Positions 14,866 to 22,836 of a stretch of DNA of 32,241 bases are shown here, one piece after another. A program made the position numbers and the translations under genes. The stretch is from Actinacidiphila acidipaludis (GTDB lineage Bacteria; Actinomycetota; Actinomycetes; Streptomycetales; Streptomycetaceae): NCBI RefSeq assembly GCF_019890725.1, contig NZ_JAINZZ010000076.1, positions 1 to 32,241 of the forward strand. Direction: 5' to 3'. The notes under the pieces are model-generated. The model did not search any database. It saw nothing but the letters and a program-made list of their open reading frames with translations, and was not told the origin of the DNA. Positions within the stretch are counted from its first letter, which is position 1; every line of letters starts with the position of its first letter.

Positions 14866-15885
14866 GTGACGACGACGACCCCGCCCGGCTGGTACCCAGA
14901 ACCCGGGCACACAGGCAACGGCCCGGCCATGGAACGCTGGTGGGACGGGACCGCATGGACCGAGTACACCAGGACGGCGCCGGCCCCGAACGCCGCGCAG
15001 CCCGGCGCCTTCGGGTACCCGTACCCCTCGGGTGAGGTCCTGGCCTCGCCGGGCGGGACCGGGGGCGGCCGCAAGTCCGGCACCGTGGCACTCGCGATCA
15101 TCGCCGCGCTCGTCGTGATCGGCGGCGTCATCGCGGGCATCCTGGTGCTCGGCAAGGACGGCAAGAACGACGACGCCTCGCCGACGCCCGGCGCGAGCGC
15201 GCCGCAGGACCAGGGCAAGGGGAACCCGCAGGCGCCGGGCCAGACGCCCACCGCTCCCGGCGGCGGGCAGAACGGCGGCCTGGGCGGCGACGGGGGCCAG
15301 GGCGACGGCGGCCAGGGCGACGGCGGCCAGGGCGGTGGTGGCGACAGCACCAAGGCCGTCGACGGCTACGACGGCGTCAGCCTGCCCGTCCTGAACGGCT
15401 GGAAGGGCGCCTCCGGCCAGAGCGGCGTCGGCGCCAGCGTGACCACGGACGAGTATCCGTGCCCGGGCGACGCGACCCAGAGCTGCGTGCGGGGCGGCGC
15501 GTTCGCCGAGCCCGCCGCCGCGCTGAAGCTGAAGTCCACCACGGCCGAGGCGGCCGCCAAGGAGGACATCGCCCCCAACGTGGCCAACTCCTACAGCTCG
15601 CAGACCTACGGCGCCCTCACCTCCCACCGCGTCGTGGCCTCCAAGGCGGTCACCGTCGCCGGGCAGCAGGGCTACCTGGTCCGCTGGATGATCACCACGA
15701 AGTCCGGCACGGACGGCTACGTCGAGTCGCTGGCCTTCCCGTCCCCGGGGGACAGCAAGAAGCTCGTGGTCGTGCGGTTCGGCTTCGACATCGGGCACGG
15801 CGCGCCCGACGTCTCGGCCATGGACACGATCACCTCGGGCATCAAGGCGGACAGCAGCGGCGGCTCCAGCGGCACCGGCGTCTGA
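14866..15885 (+). CDS. DUF2510 domain membrane protein
   Basis: 339 residues. The N-terminal DUF2510 (~5-35) is a short tryptophan motif, PPGWYPEPG, then RWWDGTAWTEYT, which in actinobacteria usually faces the cytoplasm. Then come a proline/glycine linker, one membrane segment (~71-93, VALAIIAALVVIGGVIAGILVLG), a low-complexity outer spacer with 15-base repeats coding GDGGQ (about 15285-15345), and an extracellular domain of ~165 residues with two cysteines (YPCPG, QSCVR) that could form a disulfide. GTG 14866 is preferred since AAGG lies eight bases upstream; GTG 14857 overlaps that site. Function unknown; likely an envelope protein. Convergent with the aldolase-like gene across a strong hairpin. 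Confidence 0.88.
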   Translation: MTTTTPPGWYPEPGHTGNGPAMERWWDGTAWTEYTRTAPAPNAAQPGAFGYPYPSGEVLASPGGTGGGRKSGTVALAIIAALVVIGGVIAGILVLGKDGKNDDASPTPGASAPQDQGKGNPQAPGQTPTAPGGGQNGGLGGDGGQGDGGQGDGGQGGGGDSTKAVDGYDGVSLPVLNGWKGASGQSGVGASVTTDEYPCPGDATQSCVRGGAFAEPAAALKLKSTTAEAAAKEDIAPNVANSYSSQTYGALTSHRVVASKAVTVAGQQGYLVRWMITTKSGTDGYVESLAFPSPGDSKKLVVVRFGFDIGHGAPDVSAMDTITSGIKADSSGGSSGTGV

Positions 15886-15908
15886 CGCCCCGGCCGTCCG
15901 CGTGGACT

Positions 15909-15944
15909 GCGGCCCCCACCCTCCACCGCGAGGGCGGGGGCCGC
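15909..15944. terminator. strong bidirectional hairpin terminator
   Basis: 15-base arms GCGGCCCCCACCCTC (15909-15923) and its complement (15930-15944) with one mismatch, loop CACCGC, between convergent genes ending at 15885 and 15960. Confidence 0.8.
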
Positions 15945-15959
15945 GGGCCTGTGCGGGCC

Positions 15960-17150
15960 TCAGAGGAACGTCTTGCCCTCGCCGCGGTAGGTGGGCACGA
16001 CCGAGGTCACCCGGTCGCCCTCGATCAGGTGCAACTCCGCGAAGCGCTCGCACAGTTCACCGGCCTTGGCGTGCCGGAACCAGACCTTGTCGCCGATCAG
16101 CAGGTCGTCGGCGGCCGACCCGATCAGCGGGGTCTGCACCTCGCCCGGGCCCTCCTGCGGGTCGTAACGCAGCCCCTCGGGCAGGTACGGGACCGGAAGC
16201 CGGTCCGGGCCCGCCGCCCCCGACGCGGGGTACCCGCCGCCCAGCACCGTGACGATGCCGACCCCGGGACGCCGCACCACGGGCTGGGCGAACAGGGCGG
16301 CCGGACGGCCGCGGAACGACGTGTAGTTGTCGAACAGGCGCGGCACGTACAGGCCGGAGCCGGCCGCTATCTCGGTGACCGCGTCCTCGGCGGCGGTGTG
16401 CTGCACGCTGCCGGTGCCGCCGCCGTTGACGAACTCCAGGTCCGGCACGACCGCGCGCACCGCGCGCACCGCCTCCGCCCGGCGGGCCGCCAGCTCCTTG
16501 CGGGCCGTGGACTGCATCAGCCGGATCGCCAGCGAGCGGGCCGGACGGCCGGCGATCGCGTCGCCCACCCCCGCGATGTGGCCCTCGTACGCCATGATCC
16601 CGACCAGCCGGAAGCCGGGCCGGGCGGCGACGGCCCGGGCCACCTCCGCCATCCGCTCCGGCGAGTGCAGCGGGGAGCGCAGTGCGCCGATACGCAGCCG
16701 GCCGCCGAACTTCCGCAGGGACGTGTCGAGTTCGAGGCAGACCCGGACGGTCTCGGTGCCGCCTGCGCGGGCCGCGTCGATCAGGTCGAGCTGGGCCGGG
16801 TCGTCGACCATCACGGTCACCGCCGCGGCGAGCTTCGGATCGGCGGCCAGCTCCGCGTAGCCCGCGCGGTCGGCCGAGGGGTACGCGAGCAGGACGTCGC
16901 CGAAGCCGGCGCGGGCCAGCCACAGGGACTCGGCGAGCGTGAACGACATGATCCCGGCGAAGCCCTCGCGGGCCAGTACGCGTTCCAGCAGCGCGCGGCA
17001 CCGTACGGACTTCGACGCGACCCGTATCGGCTTGCCGCCGGCCCGGCGGACCAGGTCGTCCGCGTTCGCGTCGAACGCGTCGAGGTCCACGATGGCCAGA
17101 GGGGGTTCGAGGTGGGCGGTGGCCTGGTCGTACCGTGCGCGGGCTGCCAT
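15960..17150 (-). CDS. D-threonine-aldolase-like / amino acid deaminase PLP enzyme
   Basis: 396 residues of the fold-type III PLP family (alanine racemase N-terminal barrel plus a D-serine-dehydratase-like C-domain). The PLP lysine is in RVASKSVR (Lys47). Barrel landmarks include FTLAESLWLARAGF, VCLELDTSLRKFGGR, LVGIMAYEGH and VNGGGTGS, the last a phosphate-binding loop. The C-domain contains GDKVWFRHAKAGELCERF, where family members carry a divalent metal site with His and Cys; whether both bind metal here is not shown. Expected to cleave or deaminate a D-amino acid, substrate unresolved. ATG 17150 matches the family length. It is on its own, facing away from the membrane protein/mycosin pair. 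Confidence 0.88.
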   Translation of the reverse strand: MAARARYDQATAHLEPPLAIVDLDAFDANADDLVRRAGGKPIRVASKSVRCRALLERVLAREGFAGIMSFTLAESLWLARAGFGDVLLAYPSADRAGYAELAADPKLAAAVTVMVDDPAQLDLIDAARAGGTETVRVCLELDTSLRKFGGRLRIGALRSPLHSPERMAEVARAVAARPGFRLVGIMAYEGHIAGVGDAIAGRPARSLAIRLMQSTARKELAARRAEAVRAVRAVVPDLEFVNGGGTGSVQHTAAEDAVTEIAAGSGLYVPRLFDNYTSFRGRPAALFAQPVVRRPGVGIVTVLGGGYPASGAAGPDRLPVPYLPEGLRYDPQEGPGEVQTPLIGSAADDLLIGDKVWFRHAKAGELCERFAELHLIEGDRVTSVVPTYRGEGKTFL

Positions 17151-17271
17151 CCCCGCAGCTTCCCACGCCCTCCCTACCCAACGGTAGCCCCCGTCCTCCG
17201 CCCCGGACCCGGCTTCCGGGCTGCCCCGGGCGGTGGGCCTGTCGCGCTGGTGGACGAACGGCACGTGATTC

Positions 17272-17319
17272 AGGGGCGCGGGGCACTGCGCGACGAGCCC
17301 ACCACCGGGCGGAGGACGG
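17272..17319 (-). repeat. Streptomyces-type interspersed intergenic repeat, copy 1
   Basis: AGGGGCGCGGGGCACTGCGC followed by GACGAGCCCACCACCGG. Read on the minus strand this matches the repeats at 30334-30497 (GGTGG..CTGGTCGCGC.GTTCC.CGCG). I recognise it as similar to a sequence very common between Streptomyces genes. Confidence 0.55.
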
Positions 17320-17446
17320 CGAACGAGCCCCCGGGGGCACCCCGGTTGCCGGAGGGACCCCGGGGGAAGTGGAGGGATGCGCCGTTTGGGAGGAGATGGG
17401 GAGGGCACCCCAGGCCCGCGGGACACCAGACCCCCGCGCAACCCCG

Positions 17447-17452
17447 TAGAGT
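17447..17452 (+). promoter_or_regulatory. candidate -10 box upstream of the 17495 gene
   Basis: TAGAGT, 42 bases before GTG 17495; a convincing -35 box is not seen. Confidence 0.4.
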
Positions 17453-17494
17453 GACGCGGAAGCCACGCACGTACAGGTCACGAGGGAGCGCCGG

Positions 17495-18759
17495 GTGAGC
17501 ACCGGAGTGGACAACGGAAAGACGCCCCCCTCCTCGTTCCCCACCCTGCACCCGCGCCGCCCCGAGCCCCCGCGCCCCGCGGAGAACGAGGGAACGGACG
17601 GCCCCTCTCCGATACCGCCGCCCCCACCCGCCGCACCCCGTCCACGCCCCCGGCCCCGGGATTCCCGCCCCGCCCGACAGTCGCCCCGCGCCCACCCGTG
17701 CCCCCCGCACCCCCCGCCGCCCGCGCGCCCGCGCAGCCCCAGCCCTGGCCGCAGCCGCCCGGCCCCCGAAAGCCCGCGCCCGCGCGCGACGACGAACCGC
17801 AGCCGCCCGCCATGCCGCCGCGCCCAGCGTCCGTTCCCCAACCCCCCGCGTTCCCGCCGGGCGCCACCCACCCCGCCGACGAGCCGGTGTGGCCGGACTT
17901 CGGCCGGGAACGCCCGCCGGCCGGGGGCACCTACACCCCGCCGGCCCGCACGGGTGCGGCCCGCGCCCGCGTGCTGGCCGCGGCCTGCCTGGTGCTGGGC
18001 CTCGGGCTGATCGGCGGGGCCACCGCGGGCGCCGTGATCAACCACGGCCCGCGCGCCGCGGCGCCGGTCGCGGACGGCAGCCCGGAGGCGTTCACCCGGG
18101 CCCGCACGGTGTGGCGCAACGTGCCCGTCGACCAGCTCTTCCCCCCGGCCGTGTCGCAGCGGAACGCGGGCCCCGGCGGCGCCGACCGCTCGTGGACGCG
18201 GATCGGCGTGGCCGCGCCCGCGACCTGTTCGGGCGCCTTCGACCCGCTGCTGCAGCAGGTGCTGGCGCCGGCCGGCTGCGTGCGCCTGCTGCGCGCCACC
18301 TACGTGGACAGCACGTCCTCGACGGTGACGACCGTCGGGATACTCGTCACCTCGGGCGGCGCGCCCGTCATGTCCGCGCTCAACCAGCGCTGGACCGGCC
18401 AGAACCTCGGTGACCGCACCGACCTGATGCCCAAGCCGCTCGCGTTCCCCGGCACGGCCTCCGCCGGGTTCGGCGACCACCAGCGCGGCAGCTGGGCCGT
18501 CCAGGTCTCGGCCGATCTGCCCTTCGTCGTGTACGCGGTGAGCGGCTTCGCCGACGGCCGGTCCGTGCCCAACCCGCAGCCCGCCGACAAGGCGGACGCC
18601 GGCGGCGCGACGGCCGCCCCGGCCCAGGCCGGCCTCGGCTTCGACGCCAACGGACTCGCCTCGGCCGTCGACGACCGGCTCCACGCCTCGGTGAGCGCCC
18701 TGCTGCACCCGTCCGCGACCCCGACCACCACCGACGGCCGCGCGGAGAAGAGCCGATGA
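17495..18759 (+). CDS. proline-rich single-pass membrane protein, apparent frameshift in N-terminal tail
   Basis: The best start, GTG 17495 (GGGAG six bases upstream), opens a Pro/Arg-rich cytoplasmic tail (MSTGVDNGKTPPSSF), but that frame differs from the frame of the conserved body. The body is open from about 17600 through to 18759, with a GTG at 17698 lacking a ribosome site. One base lost in the C runs around 17615-17660 would join the two. The body has more Pro-rich tail, one membrane helix (about 17965-18045, RVLAAACLVLGLGLIGGATAGAVI) and an extracellular domain of ~230 residues with two cysteines (ATCSGAF, AGCVRLL) and no recognised fold. It overlaps the mycosin-like gene by ATGA, so the two probably work together. 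Either a sequencing error, a real mutation, or a shorter protein from 17698. Confidence 0.7.
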
Positions 18760-19946
18760 CCCCGAACCGCCGCGTCCTCGCGGTCCTCGCCGCCGCGGCC
18801 GCCCTCACCGCGCTGGCCCCCGCCGCCGCGAACGCCGACGCCGTCCGCAACGCCGACTGGGCGCTGAGCGCCCTGCACGCGCAGAAGGCGTGGCAGACCA
18901 GCGAGGGCGCGGGCGTCACCGTCGCCGTGCTGGACACCGGCGTCGACGCCACCCACCCCGACCTGACGGGGCAGGTCCTGCCCGGCAAGGACGAGATCGG
19001 CTTCGGCGCCAAGCGCGGCGACGGCGTGTGGGCCCGGCACGGCACCGGCATGGCGGCGATCATCGCGGGGCACGGCCACGGGCCCGGCGACGGCTCCGGA
19101 GTGATGGGCCTCGCGCCCAGGGCCCGCATCCTGCCGGTGCGGGTCATCCTGGAGGACAAGGACCCGCAGCGCGCCAAGGCCCGCACCAGCCGGGGCGACG
19201 CGCTGCCGGACGGCATCCGCTGGGCGGTCGACCACGGCGCGGACGTCATCAACCTCTCGCTCGGCGACGACAGTGCCACGGCGGCGCCGGTCGCCTCCGA
19301 GGACGACGCGATCCGCTACGCCCTCGGCAAGGGTGTCGTGGTGGTGGCGTCGGCGGGCAACGGCGGTGAGGGGGCCGACCGTTCCTCCTACCCGGCCGCC
19401 TATCCCGGCGTCATCTCGGTGGCGGCCGTGGACCGGTACGGCGTGCACGCGCCGTTCTCCACCAGCCGCTGGTACGACTCGGTGGCCGCGCCCGGCGTGG
19501 ACGTGGTCATCGCCGACCCGGACCGCTCGTACTACACGGGCTGGGGCACCAGCGCCGCGTCGGCGTACGTCTCGGGCGCCGTCGCGCTGATCCGCTCGGC
19601 GTACCCCAAGCTGAGCCCGGCCCAGATCAAGCAGGTGCTGCAGAGCACGACGCGGCACAGGCCGAAGGGCGGCCGCAGTGACGACCTGGGGACCGGCATG
19701 ATCGACCCGGCGGCCGCGCTGGCCGCCGCGCGCAAGCTGAAGCCGCAGCCCGTCGTGCCCGTGCCCGTCGCCTACGGGCAGCGCTACTTCGCCCCCGGCC
19801 CCACCCCGGCCGCCAAGCCGGCCGACCGCGCCCAGGTACTCGGGGACGGTGTCGCCGCCGGGTTCGCCGCGGCCGGCGCCGCCCTGGTGGCCCTGGCCGG
19901 CCTCCTGTGGTTCCGCCCCTGGCGCGACCGGGCGGCCCGCGCCTGA
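18756..19946 (+). CDS. mycosin-like subtilisin protease (S8), membrane anchored
   Basis: 396 residues with the mycosin plan: signal peptide (~1-28, cut near ANADA), a subtilase domain, and one C-terminal membrane helix (~366-385) with basic tail RPWRDRAARA. Catalytic Asp60 (VLDTGVD), His95 (HGTGMAAIIAG), oxyanion Asn202 (ASAGNGG) and Ser266 (GTSAASAYVSG) are all there. The serine motif is GTSAAS rather than the usual GTSMAAP, a mycosin-family trait. Mycosins normally accompany type VII secretion, but no EccB-E or WXG100 gene is in this window, so it may be an unlinked housekeeping copy acting on the partner protein encoded just upstream (ATGA overlap). Its 3' end is the source of duplicated sequence in the following spacer. 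Confidence 0.93.
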   Translation: MTPNRRVLAVLAAAAALTALAPAAANADAVRNADWALSALHAQKAWQTSEGAGVTVAVLDTGVDATHPDLTGQVLPGKDEIGFGAKRGDGVWARHGTGMAAIIAGHGHGPGDGSGVMGLAPRARILPVRVILEDKDPQRAKARTSRGDALPDGIRWAVDHGADVINLSLGDDSATAAPVASEDDAIRYALGKGVVVVASAGNGGEGADRSSYPAAYPGVISVAAVDRYGVHAPFSTSRWYDSVAAPGVDVVIADPDRSYYTGWGTSAASAYVSGAVALIRSAYPKLSPAQIKQVLQSTTRHRPKGGRSDDLGTGMIDPAAALAAARKLKPQPVVPVPVAYGQRYFAPGPTPAAKPADRAQVLGDGVAAGFAAAGAALVALAGLLWFRPWRDRAARA

Positions 19947-20105
19947 CGACCCGGCCCCGGCCCGCGCCCGACGGACCCGCACCCGCCCCCGGCCCCGTCC
20001 CCGGCCCGCGCTCGACCGGGCGGCGGCCCGCGCCCGACGACCCGGCCCCGGCCCGCGCCTGACCGCGCGGCGGCCCGTGCCTGACGACCCGGCCCCGCCG
20101 GCGCC
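19922..20105 (+). repeat. repeated copies of the mycosin gene 3' end
   Basis: The last codons and stop (about 19922-19968) recur with small changes at about 20009-20059, and in part at 20060-20105. The common core is GACGACCCGGCCCCG, found at 19945, 20036 and 20083. The whole spacer 19947-20200 is C-rich and otherwise empty. Confidence 0.75.
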
Positions 20106-20204
20106 CGATCGTGTCGCCGCCCGGGCCGTGCCCCGCCGTCCCCACAGCTACCGTCCCTGCAGCCGCCGTCCCGACCCGGCGGCCGTGCGGCCGGGGGTCG
20201 CGGA

Positions 20205-20210
20205 TAGGGT
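20205..20210 (+). promoter_or_regulatory. -10 box for a probably leaderless SseB-like mRNA
   Basis: TAGGGT, a strong Streptomyces -10 form, six bases before GTG 20217, with no ribosome binding site. Confidence 0.55.
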
Positions 20211-20216
20211 GCCCAC

Positions 20217-20999
20217 GTGGCGCTGAAGAACATCCCGGACCCCGGTTTCTCCGACGACGACGGCACCGCCCACCCGGCGCTGGCCGCCGCGCTCGCCGGG
20301 TACGTCCGGGCCCGCGCCGCGCAGGCCCCCGGCCGGAACACCTCGGACGGCACCCTCACCGAGGCCGACGCCGCCGTGGTGGCCGCCCTGCACGGCGCCC
20401 GGCTGCTCGTCCCGGTCGTGGCCGTGCTCGGCGAGGCGGAGACCGGCGAGGACGGGCTGCGGCGCGAGAAGAGCAGCGACATGGCGGTGCCGGTCATCCA
20501 GGCGCCGGACGGCCGCCGCGCGCTCCCCGCCTTCACCTCGGTCGACTCCCTCGCGCGCTGGCGGGCGGACGCCCGTCCCGTCGCGGTGCCGCTGCACCAG
20601 GCCCTGCAGGCGCTCGCCCACGAGAAGGCCGGCACCCTGCTGATCGACATGGCCGGCCCGGTCACCTACGAGCTGACGGGTGCCGCGCTGCGGGCCGCCG
20701 CCCTCGGCCCGGAACGCCAGGACCCGCTGGCCGACCCGGCGGTTCGGGAGGCCCTGCGGGCCGCGGTGGCGGCCGAACCCGGCGTCGCCCGGGCCCATCT
20801 GGTCGCGGGTCAGCCCGGCAGCGACGGCACCCTCGGCCTGGAACTGGCCCCCGGCGCGGACGTCGAGGCCACCGGCCGCGGGATCGCGGCGGCGCTGGCG
20901 GGCGACGAGGTGCTGCGCGGCGCCCTCCTCCAGGGCCTGGACCTCGCACTGCTGCCGCCTGGCGCGGCCGTGCCCGGCGACCCGCTCTTCTCCCGCTGA
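20217..20999 (+). CDS. SseB-family protein
   Basis: 260 residues. Two SseB-type halves: the first with LLVPVVAVLGE, then SSDMAVPVIQAPDGRRALPAFTSVDSLARW, which is the family's most recognisable stretch (the TS.D.L.RW pattern), and a second with LLIDMAGPVTYEL. The C-terminal ~80 residues (AAVAAEPGVARAHLV onward) form the SseB C-terminal domain. Family members are widespread in actinobacteria; the biochemical role is not known. No signal peptide or membrane segment, so cytoplasmic. Start GTG 20217 is supported by the -10 box just ahead. It stands alone. Confidence 0.85.
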   Translation: MALKNIPDPGFSDDDGTAHPALAAALAGYVRARAAQAPGRNTSDGTLTEADAAVVAALHGARLLVPVVAVLGEAETGEDGLRREKSSDMAVPVIQAPDGRRALPAFTSVDSLARWRADARPVAVPLHQALQALAHEKAGTLLIDMAGPVTYELTGAALRAAALGPERQDPLADPAVREALRAAVAAEPGVARAHLVAGQPGSDGTLGLELAPGADVEATGRGIAAALAGDEVLRGALLQGLDLALLPPGAAVPGDPLFSR

Positions 21000-21182
21000 G
21001 GCGCCCGGGCGTGCGCGGGGACGGCCGCGGTCACACCCGCCGGGAGGCGTGCCACCGCGCCCGCGCCCACGCCCGCGGGCGCTCCGGCCACGCGCCGGCG
21101 ACGGGCGGCGGGTCACCTCGAAAACCCGGGCTTTACGTCACTTTTGACCGTCTTTCGCCCAAGATGTGCCCTCGATCCGCCA

Positions 21183-21201
21183 GGCTCACAATGCAAGAGC
21201 C
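21183..21201 (+). promoter_or_regulatory. leader hairpin upstream of the aquaporin gene
   Basis: GGCTC, nine bases, GAGCC, 25 bases ahead of ATG 21227. The AT-richer stretch 21125-21165 (TTTACGTCACTTTTGACC) is the likely promoter region, but boxes are not certain. Confidence 0.35.
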
Positions 21202-21226
21202 GGCTTGATCATCACGAGGAGGCCCG

Positions 21227-22057
21227 ATGGACAAGCGAACCGTCGTCCCGCTGGACACGCGCACCGTCACCTGTGAGTTCCTCGGCACGCTCCTGCTGGT
21301 CTTCTTCGCCGTCGGCTCCGCCGTGCTCTCGGGGGAGTACATCGGGACCCTCGGCATCGCGCTGGCCTTCGGCTTCGTGCTGCTGGCGCTCTGCTACGCC
21401 ATCGGCCCGATCTCCGGCTCGCACGTCAATCCGGCCGTGACGCTGGGCATGCTGGTCGCCGGGCGGATCGACCTGCGCCGGGCCGTGGAGTACTGGGTCG
21501 CGCAGATGCTCGGCGGGATCGCCGGCGCCGCCCTCCTGCTGCTGGTCGCCAAGCAGGTCCCCGGCCTGAAGGTGCACGGAGCGTTCGGCACCAACGGCTA
21601 CGGCTACCGGTCCGCGGTCGGGATCAACATCTTCGGCGCGTTCGTGGCCGAGCTGATCCTGACGTTCCTGCTGGTGTTCGTCTGGCTCGCCGTCACCCAC
21701 CGGCTCGCCGTGGTCGGCTTCGACGGCCTGCCCATCGGCCTGGCGCTGGCGGTCATCCACCTCGTCGGCATCCCGCTGACCGGAACCGGGGTCAACCCGG
21801 CGCGCAGCTTCGGGCCGGCGGTCTTCGCGGGCAGCCCCGCGCTGTCCCAGGTCTGGCTCTTCCTGGTGGCCCCGCTGGCCGGCGGCGCGCTCGCCGCCGT
21901 GGTCCACGAGCTCACGCACCCGGCGCTCACCGCGCTGCGGGCGGCCCGCACCGCGGCCATCGAGGCCGAGGAGGCGGAGAGCTTCGTCCGGGCGGAGAAC
22001 GGCGACACGCCCGGGCCCGGGGGAGGGCGGCCGGAGGGCCCGGCCGCCGGAGCGTAG
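21227..22057 (+). CDS. MIP-family channel (aquaporin / glyceroporin)
   Basis: 276 residues, six membrane helices plus two half-helices. Both NPA boxes are intact: GSHVNPAVTLG in loop B (~65-75) and GTGVNPARSFGPA in loop E (~184-196), with the arginine of the selectivity filter following the second NPA. Helix 2 to loop B and the AqpZ-like end of helix 1 (EFLGTLLLVFFAVGSAVL) point to a water channel, but glycerol transport cannot be ruled out. The C-terminal ~35 residues are an acidic, glycine-rich cytoplasmic tail longer than AqpZ. ATG 21227 has GAGGAGG five bases upstream. No glpK/glpD gene adjoins, which argues mildly against a glycerol role. Confidence 0.95.
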   Translation: MDKRTVVPLDTRTVTCEFLGTLLLVFFAVGSAVLSGEYIGTLGIALAFGFVLLALCYAIGPISGSHVNPAVTLGMLVAGRIDLRRAVEYWVAQMLGGIAGAALLLLVAKQVPGLKVHGAFGTNGYGYRSAVGINIFGAFVAELILTFLLVFVWLAVTHRLAVVGFDGLPIGLALAVIHLVGIPLTGTGVNPARSFGPAVFAGSPALSQVWLFLVAPLAGGALAAVVHELTHPALTALRAARTAAIEAEEAESFVRAENGDTPGPGGGRPEGPAAGA

Positions 22058-22104
22058 CGGCCGACGGTGGCGCCCCGATCGCGGGCGTCGGTGCAGACCC
22101 GCGG

Positions 22105-22136
22105 CCGTCAGTGCCGTCAGTGCCGTGGGACCGTCA
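22105..22136 (-). repeat. 9-base repeat at the DUF1844 stop
   Basis: On the plus strand CCGTCAGTG occurs twice in a row (22105-22113, 22114-22122), and CCGTCA again at 22131-22136, where it contains the stop codon of the minus-strand gene. Read on the minus strand, TGACGG occurs three times. Confidence 0.75.
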
Positions 22137-22484
22137 GCCGTAGACGGGGCCGGTGAACTTCTCGCCCGGGCCCTTGCCCGGCTCGTCCGGCACGATCGAC
22201 GCCTCGCGGAAGGCGAGCTGCAGCGACTTCAGGCCGTCCCGCAGCGGCGCCGCGTGGAAGGAGCTGATCTCGGTGGCGCTGGCCGTGACCAGCCCGGCGA
22301 GCGCCTGGATGAGCTTGCGCGCCTCGTCCAGGTCCTTGTGTTCGGCGCCCTCCTCGGCGAGGCCGAGGTTCACCGCCGCCGCGCTCATCAGGTGAACGGC
22401 CACGGTGGTGATCACCTCCACGGCGGGAACGTCCGCGATGTCGCGGGTCAGGTCGTCGAAGCCGGGGCCGGGTGCGTCGCTCAT
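22134..22484 (-). CDS. DUF1844 protein
   Basis: 116 residues, small acidic-to-neutral helical protein with the DUF1844 core: VEVITTVAVHLMSAAAVNLGL, KDLDEARKLIQALAGLVTA, then a C-terminal segment LRDGLKSLQLAFREASI. The family is encoded next to infC across Streptomyces and other actinobacteria. Function unknown; the constant position beside translation genes hints at a link to translation or its control, which is inference. ATG 22484 fits the family length; a longer reading upstream would run through the infC promoter. Divergent from infC. Confidence 0.9.
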   Translation of the reverse strand: MSDAPGPGFDDLTRDIADVPAVEVITTVAVHLMSAAAVNLGLAEEGAEHKDLDEARKLIQALAGLVTASATEISSFHAAPLRDGLKSLQLAFREASIVPDEPGKGPGEKFTGPVYG

Positions 22485-22513
22485 GCGACACACGATATGC
22501 CCCGTCCGGCCGA

Positions 22514-22543
22514 TTACGGGCTTTGGCCCCACGCTGCTATGCT
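22514..22543 (+). promoter_or_regulatory. infC operon promoter
   Basis: TTACGG (22514-22519), 18 bases, TATGCT (22538-22543). This puts the transcript start near 22550 and gives infC a leader of nearly 290 bases. Confidence 0.5.
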
Positions 22544-22683
22544 GGCTGAACGACCGGCTGGACACCTGCGTGCCCGGCCATCAAGTGGAGCTCCGATCTC
22601 CCACCTGGTCGACCGTTCAGGTCGACGGGTTCCGGTCAGACGGTACGGCTCAGCGCCGCTGATGCACCGCCGTCCGATGCGCC

Positions 22684-22752
22684 CCGCGGAATAACGCGGC
22701 GGTGCTCCCGGTTGTGAGGAGCCCCGCCTGTGAACCGTACGGGGCGTTTTTT
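22684..22752 (+). promoter_or_regulatory. infC leader attenuator: hairpin plus T6
   Basis: The leader 22550-22836 (part of a 352-base gene-free stretch from 22485) holds a terminator-type hairpin, GCCCCG (22721-22726) with CGGGGC (22740-22745), followed by GTTTTTT (T6 at 22747-22752), rare in this genome. Just upstream, GCTCC (22704-22708) can pair with GGAGC (22718-22722), which shares two bases with the terminator stem, so the two compete. A further hairpin CCGCG/CGCGG lies at 22684-22699. This is the layout of an attenuator or ribosomal-protein leader. Family precedent is L20-controlled termination before infC in Bacillus; that L20 acts here is inference. Confidence 0.65.
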
Positions 22753-22836
22753 CACGCCCGGAGTACGGGGTCGGACGAAGACAGACTCAGCGCGGCTGTC
22801 GGCCAGTCAGCCGCGTGGTGCAACCGAGGAGGCCCC

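Larger units (their letters stand above)
17151..17494. other. 344-base divergent spacer with an interspersed repeat
   Basis: No gene found. It holds a copy of a GC-rich interspersed repeat (17272-17319), a purine-rich stretch around 17365-17405 (GGAAGTGGAGGG, GGGAGGAGATGGGG) and a candidate -10 box (17447-17452) for the gene at 17495. Confidence 0.6.

Noticed and set aside
22702..22836. Longer infC reading from an upstream ATG/GTG.
   Set aside because: It would translate the terminator hairpin and T6, has no ribosome site, and IF-3 homology begins exactly at the ATC.
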